NCBI RefSeq assembly: GCF_017301735.1
Contig: NZ_CP071090.1
Coordinates: forward strand, 5,880,001 to 5,944,000
Length of the DNA stretch: 64,000 bases
Source of the DNA: Pyxidicoccus parkwaysis
GTDB lineage: Bacteria; Myxococcota; Myxococcia; Myxococcales; Myxococcaceae
Direction of reading: 5' to 3'
Shown here: positions 42,993-51,553 of the stretch, one piece after another
Layout: each line of letters starts with the position of its first letter
Numbering within the stretch: position 1 is the stretch's first letter
Notes under the pieces: model-generated
What the model was told of the DNA's origin: nothing
Database searches by the model: none
The model's input: only the letters and a program-made list of their open reading frames with translations
Program-made: the position numbers and the translations under genes

Positions 42993-44363
42993 ATGCCGCG
43001 GTACGAGTTCAAGGAAGGCAGCTCCAACAAGTTCTGGGAGATTTCCCTCACGGGGACCTCCTTCACCACGCGCTGGGGCCGCATCGGCACGGACGGGCAG
43101 GAGAAGACGCAGTCCTTCAGCGACACGGCCACCGCCAAGAAGGAATACGACAAGCTCGTCCGCGAGAAGGAGAAGAAGGGCTACGAGCTCGTCGGCGACG
43201 GCGAGGGCGGCGACGACGAGGGTGACGGCGAGGCCGGCGAGAGCGCCTCCAACCCGGAGCTCGAGGCCGCCATCTTCTCCAACCCGGAGAACGCCGACGC
43301 GTACCTCGTCTACGGCGACTGGCTCCAGCGCCAGGGCGACCCGCGCGGCGAGCTGATTGCCCTCCAGCACGCCGCCCTCCAGGCCAGCGGCGACGAGGCC
43401 ATCAACCTCAAGAAGCAGATTGCGAAGCACTTGAAGAGCTTCAAGGACTCGCTGCTCGGCGACCTCGCGGACGCGGAGGACGAGGAGGAGCTGAAGGTCG
43501 AGTGGCACCTGGGCTTCATCAAGTCCGCGCGCGTGGGCCAGAAGGACTACGACTCGGACCGCAACGTCGCCGAGCTGGTGAAGGAATTGCTCGCCCACCC
43601 GTCCGCGCGCTTCCTCCGCGGGCTCACCATCGGCATGGCGCACTTCGACGACGAGAACGACTACAGCGACGTCATCGAGGGCCTCACCGAGGGGCTCAGC
43701 GAAATGGGCGGCTCGAAGACGCTCCAGGACCTGTTCATCGGTGACTTCGAGTATCCGGACGACACGGAAATCTCCTGGTCCCACCTCCATGACATCTCCG
43801 GCCTCTACAAGCTGCTGCCCAACCTGCGCACGCTGCGCCTGCGCGGCGGCTCGCTGGAGCTGGGCACGGTGAATCTGCCGGAGCTGCGCGAGCTCACGAT
43901 TGAGACGGGCGGCCTGCCCCTGTCCGCGGTGAAGTCCATCGCCGCCGCGACGTGGCCCAAGCTGGAGAAGCTGGAGGTCTGGTTCGGACAGGACAACTAC
44001 GGCGGCGAGGGCGGCGTGGAGGACATCCAGCCCCTCCTCGACGGCAAGGGCCTGCCCAACCTCAAGTCGCTGGGCCTGTGCAACACCGAGTTCACCGACG
44101 ACCTCTGCAAGGTGCTGCCGAAGGCGAAGCTGCTGGCGCAGTTGGAGCGGCTGGACCTGTCCAAGGGCATCATGTCCGACGAGGGCGCGCGCATCCTCGC
44201 GGAGAGTGCCGCGGCCTTCGCCCACCTCAAGCACATCGACTTCACGGAGAACACGCTCACCGACGAGGGCGAGCGCCTGGTCTCGAAGCTGTGCCCCAGC
44301 GTGAGCGCGGGCAACCAGCGCGAATTCGAAGAGGACTACCGCTACTCAGCGGTCGGCGAGTAG
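42993..44363 (+). CDS. WGR - TIGR02996 - leucine-rich-repeat protein (STM4015-like), first copy
   Basis: 456 aa from the ATG at 42993 (CGGAGGA upstream). Residues 1-65 are a WGR domain (KFWEISLTGTSFTTRWGRIG), known from PARP-like proteins. Residues about 85-130 are a TIGR02996 segment (DAYLVYGDWLQRQGDPRGEL). The rest is leucine-rich repeats of the STM4015 type, with the landmarks DTEISWSHL, LRLRGGSLELG, ETGGLPLSAVKSIAAATWPK and LEVWFGQDNYGG. Cytoplasmic. It starts the STM4011-STM4015 cluster; two paralogues side by side suggest one is a substrate or scaffold for the enzymes downstream. The STM4015 assignment is from memory of the family. Confidence 0.85.
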   Translation: MPRYEFKEGSSNKFWEISLTGTSFTTRWGRIGTDGQEKTQSFSDTATAKKEYDKLVREKEKKGYELVGDGEGGDDEGDGEAGESASNPELEAAIFSNPENADAYLVYGDWLQRQGDPRGELIALQHAALQASGDEAINLKKQIAKHLKSFKDSLLGDLADAEDEEELKVEWHLGFIKSARVGQKDYDSDRNVAELVKELLAHPSARFLRGLTIGMAHFDDENDYSDVIEGLTEGLSEMGGSKTLQDLFIGDFEYPDDTEISWSHLHDISGLYKLLPNLRTLRLRGGSLELGTVNLPELRELTIETGGLPLSAVKSIAAATWPKLEKLEVWFGQDNYGGEGGVEDIQPLLDGKGLPNLKSLGLCNTEFTDDLCKVLPKAKLLAQLERLDLSKGIMSDEGARILAESAAAFAHLKHIDFTENTLTDEGERLVSKLCPSVSAGNQREFEEDYRYSAVGE

Positions 44364-44396
44364 CCACACACGCATCACGCATCCGGGGGACACACC

Positions 44397-45749
44397 ATGC
44401 CGCGCTTCGAATTCAAGGAAGGTAGCTCGAACAAGTTCTGGGAAATCACCCGGAACGAGGCCGTTCTCACCACGCGTTGGGGCCGCATTGGCACCGAGGG
44501 TCAGGAGAAGACCCAGACCTTCAAGCGCGAGTACGAGGCGCGCACGGCGTACGACAAGCAGGTGCTGGAGAAGACGACGAAGGGCTACACGCGCGTGAAG
44601 CCCACGGAGACCGGCCCCGAGCCGAAGTCCAACAAGGAGCTGGAGGCCGCCATCCTCCGCGACCCCGAGGCCGCGGAGGGCTACCTCGTCTATGGCGACT
44701 GGCTCCAGTCCCAGGGAGACGCGCGCGGCGAGCTCATCGCCCTCCAGCACGCGCAGTCGCAAGCCAAGGGCGCGGAGGCCACCGCCCTCAAGAAGAAGGT
44801 CGCCGCCCTCCTGAAGAAGCACCAGGGGCTGCTGCTGGGCACGCAACTCGCCTCGATGCACGGGGGCAAGACGCTGTCCGTCGACTGGCACCTGGGCTTC
44901 ATCCGCGGCGCCCGCGTGGCCGTCGCCGGCTATGACGAGGACCCGGAGTTCCAGGTCGACGAGACGCTGAAGCTGCTGCTCGCGCACCCGTCCGCGCGCT
45001 TCCTCCAGGAGCTGACCATCGGCCTGGCGGACAACGAGGGGGAGAACGAGTACGGCGCCATCATCCGCATCATCGCGAAGTCCGCGCCCGGCACGCTGCG
45101 CAAGCTGTTCATCGGCGACTTCGTGTTCCCGGACGACACGGAGATTTCGTGGACGCATGTGGGCAACGTCGTGCCGCTGTACAAGGCGTTCCCCGGGCTG
45201 CGCTCGCTGCACCTGCGCGGCGGTGAGCCGACCTTCGGCAAGATCGACCTGCCGGAGCTTCGCGAGTTCATCATGGAGACGGGCGGGCTGGACCGGGGCT
45301 CGGTGAAGGCCATTGCCGCCGCGAACTGGCCGAAGCTCCAGAAGCTGGAGGTCTGGTTCGGCAGCGAGAACTACGGGGCCAGCGGCGAGCTGAAGCACAT
45401 CCAGCCCATCCTCGACGCCACCGGCCTGCCGGAGCTCAAGCACCTGGGCCTGTGCAACGCCGAGTTCACCAACGAGCTGGCCGCGGCGCTGCCGAAGTCC
45501 AAGGTGCTGCCGCAGCTCGAGACGCTGGACTTGTCCCGGGGCACGCTGACGGACGAGGGCGCGGCGGTGCTCCTGGCCAACGCGGCGGCCTTCAAGCACC
45601 TCAAGCGCCTGGACCTCTCCCTGAACCTGCTCAGCACCAAGGTCGCCAAGTCGGTGGCGAAGCTGTGCGCGGACGTGGTCATCGGGCGCCAGCGCCAGGA
45701 CCACTCCGACGAGGAAGACGAGCACCGCTACGTCGCGGTGGGCGAGTAG
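44397..45749 (+). CDS. WGR - TIGR02996 - leucine-rich-repeat protein (STM4015-like), second copy
   Basis: 450 aa, paralogue of the preceding gene (33-bp gap) with the same domain order: WGR (KFWEITRNEAVLTTRWGRIG), TIGR02996 segment (EGYLVYGDWLQSQGDARGEL) and STM4015-like repeats (DDTEISWTHVGNVVPLYKAF, METGGLDRGSVKAIAAANWP, LEVWFGSENYGA). The two proteins align end to end, with most differences in the region after TIGR02996. Same role inferred as copy 1. Confidence 0.85.
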   Translation: MPRFEFKEGSSNKFWEITRNEAVLTTRWGRIGTEGQEKTQTFKREYEARTAYDKQVLEKTTKGYTRVKPTETGPEPKSNKELEAAILRDPEAAEGYLVYGDWLQSQGDARGELIALQHAQSQAKGAEATALKKKVAALLKKHQGLLLGTQLASMHGGKTLSVDWHLGFIRGARVAVAGYDEDPEFQVDETLKLLLAHPSARFLQELTIGLADNEGENEYGAIIRIIAKSAPGTLRKLFIGDFVFPDDTEISWTHVGNVVPLYKAFPGLRSLHLRGGEPTFGKIDLPELREFIMETGGLDRGSVKAIAAANWPKLQKLEVWFGSENYGASGELKHIQPILDATGLPELKHLGLCNAEFTNELAAALPKSKVLPQLETLDLSRGTLTDEGAAVLLANAAAFKHLKRLDLSLNLLSTKVAKSVAKLCADVVIGRQRQDHSDEEDEHRYVAVGE

Positions 45750-45820
45750 TCCCACGGCACTCCCGGAGTCCCCTGGGTGAGATTCAGGCTCGGTCAGGGC
45801 GACTCCGGTGAGGCAGGGCG

Positions 45821-46999
45821 ATGCGTGCGGATGAGGCCATCCACCAGCCAGTGCGCGAGCCACGACGCATGATGTCGCCACCGTTCATCCTCATCGGCAA
45901 CGCCGAGAACCGCCGCGTCACCCTCTTCCAAGAGGCGCTGGCGCGGCAGGGACTCCCTCCCGCGCGGGTGGTGCCCTGGGTGGACTTCCTCTCCACCCCC
46001 GCGCTCCTCGCGGACCTGCCGGACACGGAGGCGCTGGTCCGCATCGACTCGGCGGGCGAGAGCTGGGACGTGGAGAAGGCGCTGCTCCGGCGCGGCCACG
46101 CGGACGCGCTCAAGGCCGGCTGCGCCACCATCACTCCGGAGGAAGTGGACGCGCTGGAGTATGACCACGGGCGCATCCTCTTCCCCCGGCAGCACCACCT
46201 GGGCTTCCTGCGCACGCTCTCGGAGTTGGAGGCCATCTTCGCGGCGCACCCGCGCTGGAGGGTGCTCCAGCAGCCCGCGAGCATCGCGGACCTCTTCGAC
46301 AAGCGTGTCACCTCGCGAAAGTACGCGGCGCTCGGCGTGCCGGTGCCGGAGTGGCTCGACGGCGTGACGGACCCTGAGTCGCTTCGCCAGCGGATGCACG
46401 AGCAGGACTGCCGCGAGGTGTTCGTGAAGCTGTCCTGCGGCTCGTCCGCGTCGTGCCTCGCCATCTACCGGCGCGGGCGCACGCGGGACACGCTGGTCAC
46501 CACCATCGAGCAGGCGGCGACGGGCTGGTACAACTCCCTGAAGGTGCGCCGCATCGACGAGCCCGCGCGCGTGGACGAGGTGCTGGGCTTCCTCCTCACC
46601 GAGGGCTCACAGGTGGAGCACGCCATCCCCAAGGCGCGCCTGGGCGGCGACTACTTCGACTGCCGCGTCCTGATGGTGCGCGGTGAGCCTGCCTTCACGG
46701 TGGTGAGACAGAGCCGGCACCCGATTACCAACCTCCACCTGGGCGGCTGGCGGGGGGACCTGGACGAACTGCGCGCCGCCGTCCCGCCCAACGAATGGGA
46801 CGAAGCCCTGCAGAGCTGCCGCACCGTGGCGCGCGCCCATGACTGTCTCCACGTGGGCATCGACCTGATGTTCGAGGACTTCTTCACCGGGCACCGCGTG
46901 CTGGAGGCCAACGCCTTCGGCGACCTGCTCCCCAACCTGCGCCGCGACGGGCTCACCGTGTACGAGTGGGAGATTCGCGAGGCCCTGCGCGGCACCTGA
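45821..46999 (+). CDS. STM4014-like ATP-grasp protein
   Basis: 392 aa. The ATG at 45821 has GAGG seven bases upstream; M17/M18 (45869, 45872) are alternatives because the conserved part starts PPFILIGNAENRRVTLFQEA. The C-terminal half has an ATP-grasp shape: EVFVKLSCGSSASCLAIYR as the nucleotide lysine/glycine region, VEHAIPKARLGGDYFDCRVL, and HVGIDLMFEDFFTGHRVLEA NAFG-type metal ligands. ATP-grasp enzymes join a carboxylate to an amine or thiol. In the Salmonella-type cluster this gene neighbours STM4011-4013; here it is separated from them by 4.5 kb. Product unknown. Confidence 0.8.
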   Translation: MRADEAIHQPVREPRRMMSPPFILIGNAENRRVTLFQEALARQGLPPARVVPWVDFLSTPALLADLPDTEALVRIDSAGESWDVEKALLRRGHADALKAGCATITPEEVDALEYDHGRILFPRQHHLGFLRTLSELEAIFAAHPRWRVLQQPASIADLFDKRVTSRKYAALGVPVPEWLDGVTDPESLRQRMHEQDCREVFVKLSCGSSASCLAIYRRGRTRDTLVTTIEQAATGWYNSLKVRRIDEPARVDEVLGFLLTEGSQVEHAIPKARLGGDYFDCRVLMVRGEPAFTVVRQSRHPITNLHLGGWRGDLDELRAAVPPNEWDEALQSCRTVARAHDCLHVGIDLMFEDFFTGHRVLEANAFGDLLPNLRRDGLTVYEWEIREALRGT

Positions 47000-47103
47000 G
47001 CGCTCCTGATTCGAGCGGGGCTTCCGAAGATTCCGCGTCGGCAAATGCAAAGAAATGCATTTGCAACCGGCTCTACGGAAACACCCACGCAGGAGGAGTG
47101 CTC

Positions 47104-47726
47104 ATGCGTATCACCCCGAAGCTGTACGTTTCCGCCAAGGCCGCCATGTTGCTGGCGGGTTGTGGCGCGGAGCTCGACACCCCGGCCACGCCGGAGGAGC
47201 TGGGAACGCAGCAGGCCGCCACGACGCAGTGTGGAGGCGGCCCCGCGACACGGCCCGCGCAGGACTTCGACGGGGACGGTGTCTCGGACATCGCCGTATT
47301 CAACCGGCCGCTGGGCCTGTGGAAGATTCGCACCGCCACGGGCATCCAGTCGCAGGTGGCAAGAGCGTCACCGTGGCGTACCTCGGCCAGCAGGGGGACG
47401 TGCCCTTCCCCGCCGACTATGACGGCAACGGAGTGGCGGACCTCGCCGTGTGGCGGCCGTCCGACGGCACGTGGCGCATCCGGTATGGCTGCACCGGCAC
47501 CGACGCCCCGGTTACGCACTGGGGCATGTACGGAGATTTGCCCGTGCCCGCCGACTACGACGGCGACGGCAAGGCGGACCTGGCCGTGTGGCGGCCCAAC
47601 GTCGACCCGAACCCCAGCTCCAGCGTCTGGTACTACCGCCGCAGCTCGGACGGCACCGCCGGCTCGCGGGCCTGGGGCTTCGGCCCCGGCGGAGACATCG
47701 CGGTGAAGCTCTACTCCACGCCCTGA
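47104..47726 (+). pseudogene. FG-GAP/VCBS-like repeat lipoprotein, frameshifted
   Basis: The ATG at 47104 has GGAGGAG upstream and begins MRITPKLYVSAKAAMLLAGC, a lipoprotein signal. Repeats of D-x-D-G-x-G form follow: DFDGDGVSDIAVFN in frame one, then DYDGNGVADLAVWR and DYDGDGKADLAVWR in another frame. The switch is at 47356-47360, where restoring one G (GGTGG to GGTGGG) joins QV to GKSVTVAYLG. The restored protein would be about 207 aa. Such calcium-binding blade repeats occur in surface proteins. It could be a dead gene or an indel error. Confidence 0.78.
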
Positions 47727-47746
47727 GCCACCACGGGCCCGCGCAC

Positions 47747-47811
47747 GTTCCACAGCGGCGTCGCGGGCACGCGCTCCAGGATGCCGGAGCCGAACACACG
47801 GTCCAGCTCCA
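47747..47811 (+). repeat. 65-bp fragment of the STM4011 3' end, left copy
   Basis: Matches 51566-51630 with two mismatches; 48 bases in a row are identical. It is direct-oriented and outside any gene here, whereas at 51566 it encodes the C-terminus of STM4011 on the minus strand. The pair brackets 3.8 kb of unrelated genes. Confidence 0.85.
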
Positions 47812-47952
47812 TGGAGTCGCGCGCCCGGAAATCGCTCGAAATTCTTTCCTGGGCCGGCTCACGGCTTTGCGCCTCTTCCCATTGGAGACGCTGTTCTGCC
47901 TACGAAGGGCAGACGGTCGCTCCACAGAGACACAAAGACTGGAGAGCACCTC

Positions 47953-48219
47953 GTGAAAAAGTATGTCTTGCTGTCGATGGTCGCCGCTGCGCTCGTGGGT
48001 TGTGGAGGGGGCGAGGAGCCGCTCGAGTTGGAGGGACAGGCGGAGGTCGCTCCTGTCATCCAGGAGGACGAGACGGGGCGCGTCACCGCCTCCGCGCTCA
48101 ACTGCGAGGTCGGCGTCTCATCGTGTACGCCGGCCAATTGTGTCCGCAGCGGCCAGTGCACCATGGCCCAGTACGTGGCCGGCTGCGTTTCGGCCATCAG
48201 CAGGCTCTGCCCTCACTAG
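47953..48219 (+). CDS. Small Cys-rich lipoprotein
   Basis: 88 aa from the GTG at 47953, MKKYVLLSMVAAALVGCGGG: lipobox Cys17. The mature part has five further cysteines (LNCEVGVSSCTPANC, GQCTMAQYVAGC, RLC), likely disulfides, and no known domain. It is within the 4.5-kb block that splits the STM401x cluster. Single gene, and many such peptides occur in myxobacteria. Confidence 0.7.
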   Translation: MKKYVLLSMVAAALVGCGGGEEPLELEGQAEVAPVIQEDETGRVTASALNCEVGVSSCTPANCVRSGQCTMAQYVAGCVSAISRLCPH

Positions 48220-48273
48220 GAGATGCTGACCGCGACGCTCCTCCCTGACGACGAACACGCGCCGTCTCGCGAA

Positions 48274-48314
48274 TTATACCCGGGTATAAATGACGCCGAT
48301 TTATACCCGGGTAA
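48274..48314. promoter_or_regulatory. Paired palindromic operator-like sites
   Basis: A perfect 16-bp palindrome TTATACCCGGGTATAA at 48274-48289 and a second TTATACCCGGGTAA at 48301-48314, centres 27 bp apart, stand about 190 bp before the TetR gene. The AT-rich arms contrast with the local G+C. They are good candidates for the regulator's own binding sites. Confidence 0.6.
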
Positions 48315-48503
48315 TCGAGCGCTGCTCCAGCCCTCTTGCCCCGCAGTGCCCCGGGCTGCTCCCCGCAGCAGTGCCCTCATCCTTCCTGTTGGCATTGGCA
48401 CCAGATCGTACTTTCAAGTATTTGCATGGTTCCAAGTCCTGTTCGCCTGGCGTTCGGTGGCTTGAGCTGTCCCTGGCGTGGGAGTCCCTGAACAGGTCCG
48501 CGG

Positions 48504-49109
48504 ATGAAGAACGAAGAGAGCACGCAGAGCCGCCGCCAGCCGCGGCAGGAGCGCTCGCGGCAGACGGTGGAGGCCGTCCTCGATGCCGTCCCCAGAGTGC
48601 TCAAGAGGCACGGAGCCGGAGCGGTCACCACCAACCGCATTGCGGAGGTGGCGGGGGTCAGCATCGGCTCTCTGTACCAGTACTTCCCGGACAAGCAGGC
48701 CATCTTCAATGCCCTTCATGAGCGCCATGTGGAGGATGTGAAGCACAGAATGGAACGTGCCGTGGCCCAATGCGCCACGAGTACCATCGACGAGTTCGCG
48801 GCCTGCCTGGTGGAAGGACTGGCGGATGCCCACCTCGTTGAGCCTGAGCTCCACGAGATGATCTCCGCCGCAGTCCCGGCTTCCTCGCTCGGGTTCAAGG
48901 AAGCCCTTCAGATGGCATTCGAGCGGGTGATTCCATCACCCGAGGCCGGCACGTCCCGCCCGCATGCGGGCGACCGGATGTTGTTCGTCCTGCCTCACCT
49001 GGTCGAGGCGCTGGTACACGCCGTGCCCCAGGCGCGCCCTCCCTTCACGGTTGATCGCGCCAAGGGCGAAGTCATCCGGACGGTCCTCCATTTCCTGGAC
49101 CGGCCATGA
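48504..49109 (+). CDS. TetR/AcrR-family transcriptional regulator
   Basis: 201 aa. The N-terminal helix-turn-helix is typical: AVTTNRIAEVAGVSIGSLYQ then YFPDKQAIFNALHERH. The C-terminal ligand domain is variable. The gene is convergent with the NmrA-like gene, only 4 bp apart, and the NmrA/GDSL pair or its own promoter may be the target. Likely acts on the palindromes at 48274-48314. Ligand unknown. Confidence 0.9.
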   Translation: MKNEESTQSRRQPRQERSRQTVEAVLDAVPRVLKRHGAGAVTTNRIAEVAGVSIGSLYQYFPDKQAIFNALHERHVEDVKHRMERAVAQCATSTIDEFAACLVEGLADAHLVEPELHEMISAAVPASSLGFKEALQMAFERVIPSPEAGTSRPHAGDRMLFVLPHLVEALVHAVPQARPPFTVDRAKGEVIRTVLHFLDRP

Positions 49110-49113
49110 CCCC

Positions 49114-49965
49114 TCACTGAAAGGCTTCGGCGTTCTGATGGAGCCAGCGGTCGAAGGCGAGGGGCTTGCGGCCGAGGATCCGCTCAACGCCGTCAGAGAC
49201 AGTCGTCAGTCTGCCGTCTCGAATGGCACGCCAGATGTCCACAAGAGCGTCCGCATACTGCCGGCCACCCCCGTATGCGAGTGCAGCCTCGTGGGCTTCT
49301 TCGTCTGAGAGTTCCTCGTAGCGGACCTCCTTCCCGATGACCGCGCCAATCTTGGCCGCCATGGCTGCGTAGCTCAGCGCCTCGGGTCCGGTGACCACCA
49401 GTGACTCTCCTATGTGCTCGCCCGTCGTGAGTGCGTGGGTGATGACGTCGGCGAGGTCGTCGGGATGAATGAAGGCGATCCTCCCTTGCCCGGTAGAGGA
49501 ACGGAGGACCCCCTCCGTGGCAATCGACTGAGCCCAACCGAGCACGTTCGACATGAAGGCGGCTGACTGGATGAACGTGTACGGCATACCGCTCTGTCGG
49601 ATCGCGTCCTCGCCGCGCGCGTGCCATGGGCCGGTCCCCACCCCGGTCCGGACGTCCAGCGTCGAGAGCTTCACCATGTGCTTGACACCCGCCTCCACAG
49701 CGACCTGAACGACGACTCGGTCCCGACCGGCGAGGCGTGGCCCGCTGTTGAGGAGAAACACGCCGTCGCTGCCGGCGAGTGCCTTCCGTAGAGCGGGGCC
49801 TGGCCTGGCCAGGTCGCCGACGTGCATGTCAACCTCGTCGCCGAACAGCGCCCGTGCTCGGGCTGCATCCCGGACAAAGACGCGGGGACGATGCCCACCT
49901 CTGATGAGGCGATGGGTGACGAGAGAGCCGATATGACCTGTCGCGCCAGTCACCAAGAATGTCAT
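49114..49965 (-). CDS. NmrA-like NAD(P)-binding reductase
   Basis: 283 aa, MTFLVTGATGHIGSLVTHRL: the GxxGxxG Rossmann motif of atypical short-chain dehydrogenases of the NmrA/YwnB group. VFVRDAARARALFG and GMPYTFIQSAAFMSNVLGWA are typical later blocks. No catalytic YxxxK is evident, as in many NmrA-like proteins, so it may be a redox sensor or a quinone/isoflavone-type reductase. It overlaps the upstream GDSL gene by 4 bp, forming an operon. Substrate unknown. Confidence 0.85.
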   Translation of the reverse strand: MTFLVTGATGHIGSLVTHRLIRGGHRPRVFVRDAARARALFGDEVDMHVGDLARPGPALRKALAGSDGVFLLNSGPRLAGRDRVVVQVAVEAGVKHMVKLSTLDVRTGVGTGPWHARGEDAIRQSGMPYTFIQSAAFMSNVLGWAQSIATEGVLRSSTGQGRIAFIHPDDLADVITHALTTGEHIGESLVVTGPEALSYAAMAAKIGAVIGKEVRYEELSDEEAHEAALAYGGGRQYADALVDIWRAIRDGRLTTVSDGVERILGRKPLAFDRWLHQNAEAFQ

Positions 49966-50801
49966 TGAACGCGGCTCCAGGTTCGCATGAGCTCGAGGAC
50001 GACCTTTCGCTGACCGGCAAGCGAAAGGTGCAGGCCATCCTCCGTGAAGAGCTCAGGCGGTGGAGATGCGCCGAAGGCCGCAAAGAGGTCGACCGTGGGC
50101 TCCTCGAGGGCACGGATGGCCTCCGCGACACGGCGGACGTCCTCGTTGCGGAAGTGGACTCCGAAGCGGGACAGCCCCCAGTGCTTCGACACGCGCTCCT
50201 CGAGGACCGGGGGAGGCGTCATCCACAGGCGACGTGCCTGCGTCCCCTGTGCGGCACGGGAGCGAAGCTCCTCGAGGTTGCGCGCAGTCTCACGGGCGTC
50301 AACGAGAGTCTTGCCCGCGTTCGGGCCTTGAGTCCGCGCGTCATTCACGCCGATGAAGAAGATGATCCAATCCGGCTGCTGGATGAGGGCGTTCCCCATC
50401 CGCACCAACCCATGCGTGGTCGTCTCACCGCCGACAGCGTTGATGGCCACTGAGACCTCATCATGGGGACGCTGAGCAGCCACCAACTCCTGGAGAATGA
50501 CCGCCCAGGATTGAGGATCTGCCGTGTGACTGTCGCCGAACGTGACGATGCGTGCGCTCTTGCGCAGCGGTAGCTTTTCCAGCATCCGGCTGAACTCGGG
50601 TTCCGCGAGCAGCCCCTGTGCGGCTTCTCTTGCGCCCTTCTGGCTCTGAGCGAGCTCGGCGCGGTACGTCTCCGGCTCGAGGCCGAGCAAGGCGGCGCAC
50701 GTCTCGACAGATACTTTGCCGCCGCCCGGAAGCGACGAGACGGTCCTCTCCGGTTGAAGGACTTTCACGAGCCAGCGCCTCTGTTCAGTTGACCATTCCA
50801 T
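49962..50801 (-). CDS. GDSL/SGNH-family hydrolase
   Basis: 279 aa from the ATG at 50801 (GGAG nearby); M at 50810 or the longer frame from 50882 are less likely. The SGNH blocks are present: FGDSHTADPQ (nucleophile Ser), INAVGGETTTHG, FFIGVNDARTQG and FTEDGLHLSLAG (Asp and His). An N-terminal helical domain of about 85 residues precedes them. There is no signal peptide, so a cytoplasmic esterase or acylhydrolase. It is upstream of the NmrA-like gene and coupled to it. Confidence 0.85.
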   Translation of the reverse strand: MEWSTEQRRWLVKVLQPERTVSSLPGGGKVSVETCAALLGLEPETYRAELAQSQKGAREAAQGLLAEPEFSRMLEKLPLRKSARIVTFGDSHTADPQSWAVILQELVAAQRPHDEVSVAINAVGGETTTHGLVRMGNALIQQPDWIIFFIGVNDARTQGPNAGKTLVDARETARNLEELRSRAAQGTQARRLWMTPPPVLEERVSKHWGLSRFGVHFRNEDVRRVAEAIRALEEPTVDLFAAFGASPPPELFTEDGLHLSLAGQRKVVLELMRTWSRVQ

Positions 50802-51179
50802 GTGCTCCATCTCCGGTGATTGGGGAGGCACAGAGGTACCGGACAGGGGCCGCACGGTCAGCTCGCGTTGCCCCGCGGCCAAACCCTTGAAATGACTCCT
50901 TCCTTACGCAGCGGCGAGTGACTTGCTCAGGTTCCACGCCCAAACGCGCAGGGGTCGTGCTCGCGGAGGCCCGTGAGTGTCAGGCCATCAGCCGTAATTC
51001 CCTCAAGCAGGGGCGGAGCCGGGGCTGGCGGAGGAGAGCCCCGCCTTTATTGACACCACGGCTGAGGCACCAACGCCGGGACGCTCGCTTCGAGTCCTTT
51101 GACACCAACGCCGGGCTATTGTGCGACGTGTCTGGACCCACGACGTTCACACCTTCCGCTCGCCCGACCGAGACCTGAC
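50802..51179. other. Intergenic region with short direct repeats
   Basis: 378 bp, no gene supported. CACCAACGCCGGG occurs twice near 51068 and 51104, next to TTGACA-type hexamers. These may be promoter parts for the Cys-rich lipoprotein but no -10 box at proper spacing is clear. Confidence 0.4.
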
Positions 51180-51545
51180 ATGAGCCTCTCTTCCTGCGCA
51201 CGTAGACTGTTGTCGGCTTTGTGGCTCATGGGGGCACTCGCGCTGACGGGATGTGACACCGCTGGCGACGGCGATAGGCCGGCCGGATGCAACAACTCCT
51301 GCATCGACGACTCCGACTGCCCCGGGACGCTCTACTGTCTCGACGGAGCGTGCTTCAGCACGGAGTGTTACTCCTCGAACCAGTGCGCGAACGAAGGGAG
51401 CTCCTGCGCTGTCAGCGGAGACTGCTGCATGGGCAACTGCAACGGAGGGGTCTGCCGCTCGAGTTGCTCGAGCGGAGCGGACTGCGCCGGCAGTGCGCAG
51501 TGCTGCAACTCCTACAGCGACGGCAAACGCTGCGGGCCGTGCTAG
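51180..51545 (+). CDS. Cysteine-rich lipoprotein
   Basis: 121 aa from the ATG at 51180, MSLSSCARRLLSALWLMGAL; lipobox LTGC at residues 22-25. The mature protein has about 18 cysteines in spaced pairs (GCNNSCIDDSDCPGTLYCLD, GDCCMGNCNGGVC, AQCCNSYS), like knottin or EB-module repeats. It probably folds outside the cell on disulfides. It is the last gene before the STM4011 end, inside the inserted block. No function known. Confidence 0.75.
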   Translation: MSLSSCARRLLSALWLMGALALTGCDTAGDGDRPAGCNNSCIDDSDCPGTLYCLDGACFSTECYSSNQCANEGSSCAVSGDCCMGNCNGGVCRSSCSSGADCAGSAQCCNSYSDGKRCGPC

Positions 51546-51553
51546 GGGGCGCC

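Noticed and set aside
47104..47952. Real operon continuing from STM4014 through the lipoproteins
   Set aside because: Spacing, different gene types and the duplicated STM4011 fragment point to an insertion, not an operon.
51068..51116. Promoter built from TTGACA and the repeated CACCAACGCCGGG
   Set aside because: No -10 element at suitable spacing, so only noted as a repeat.
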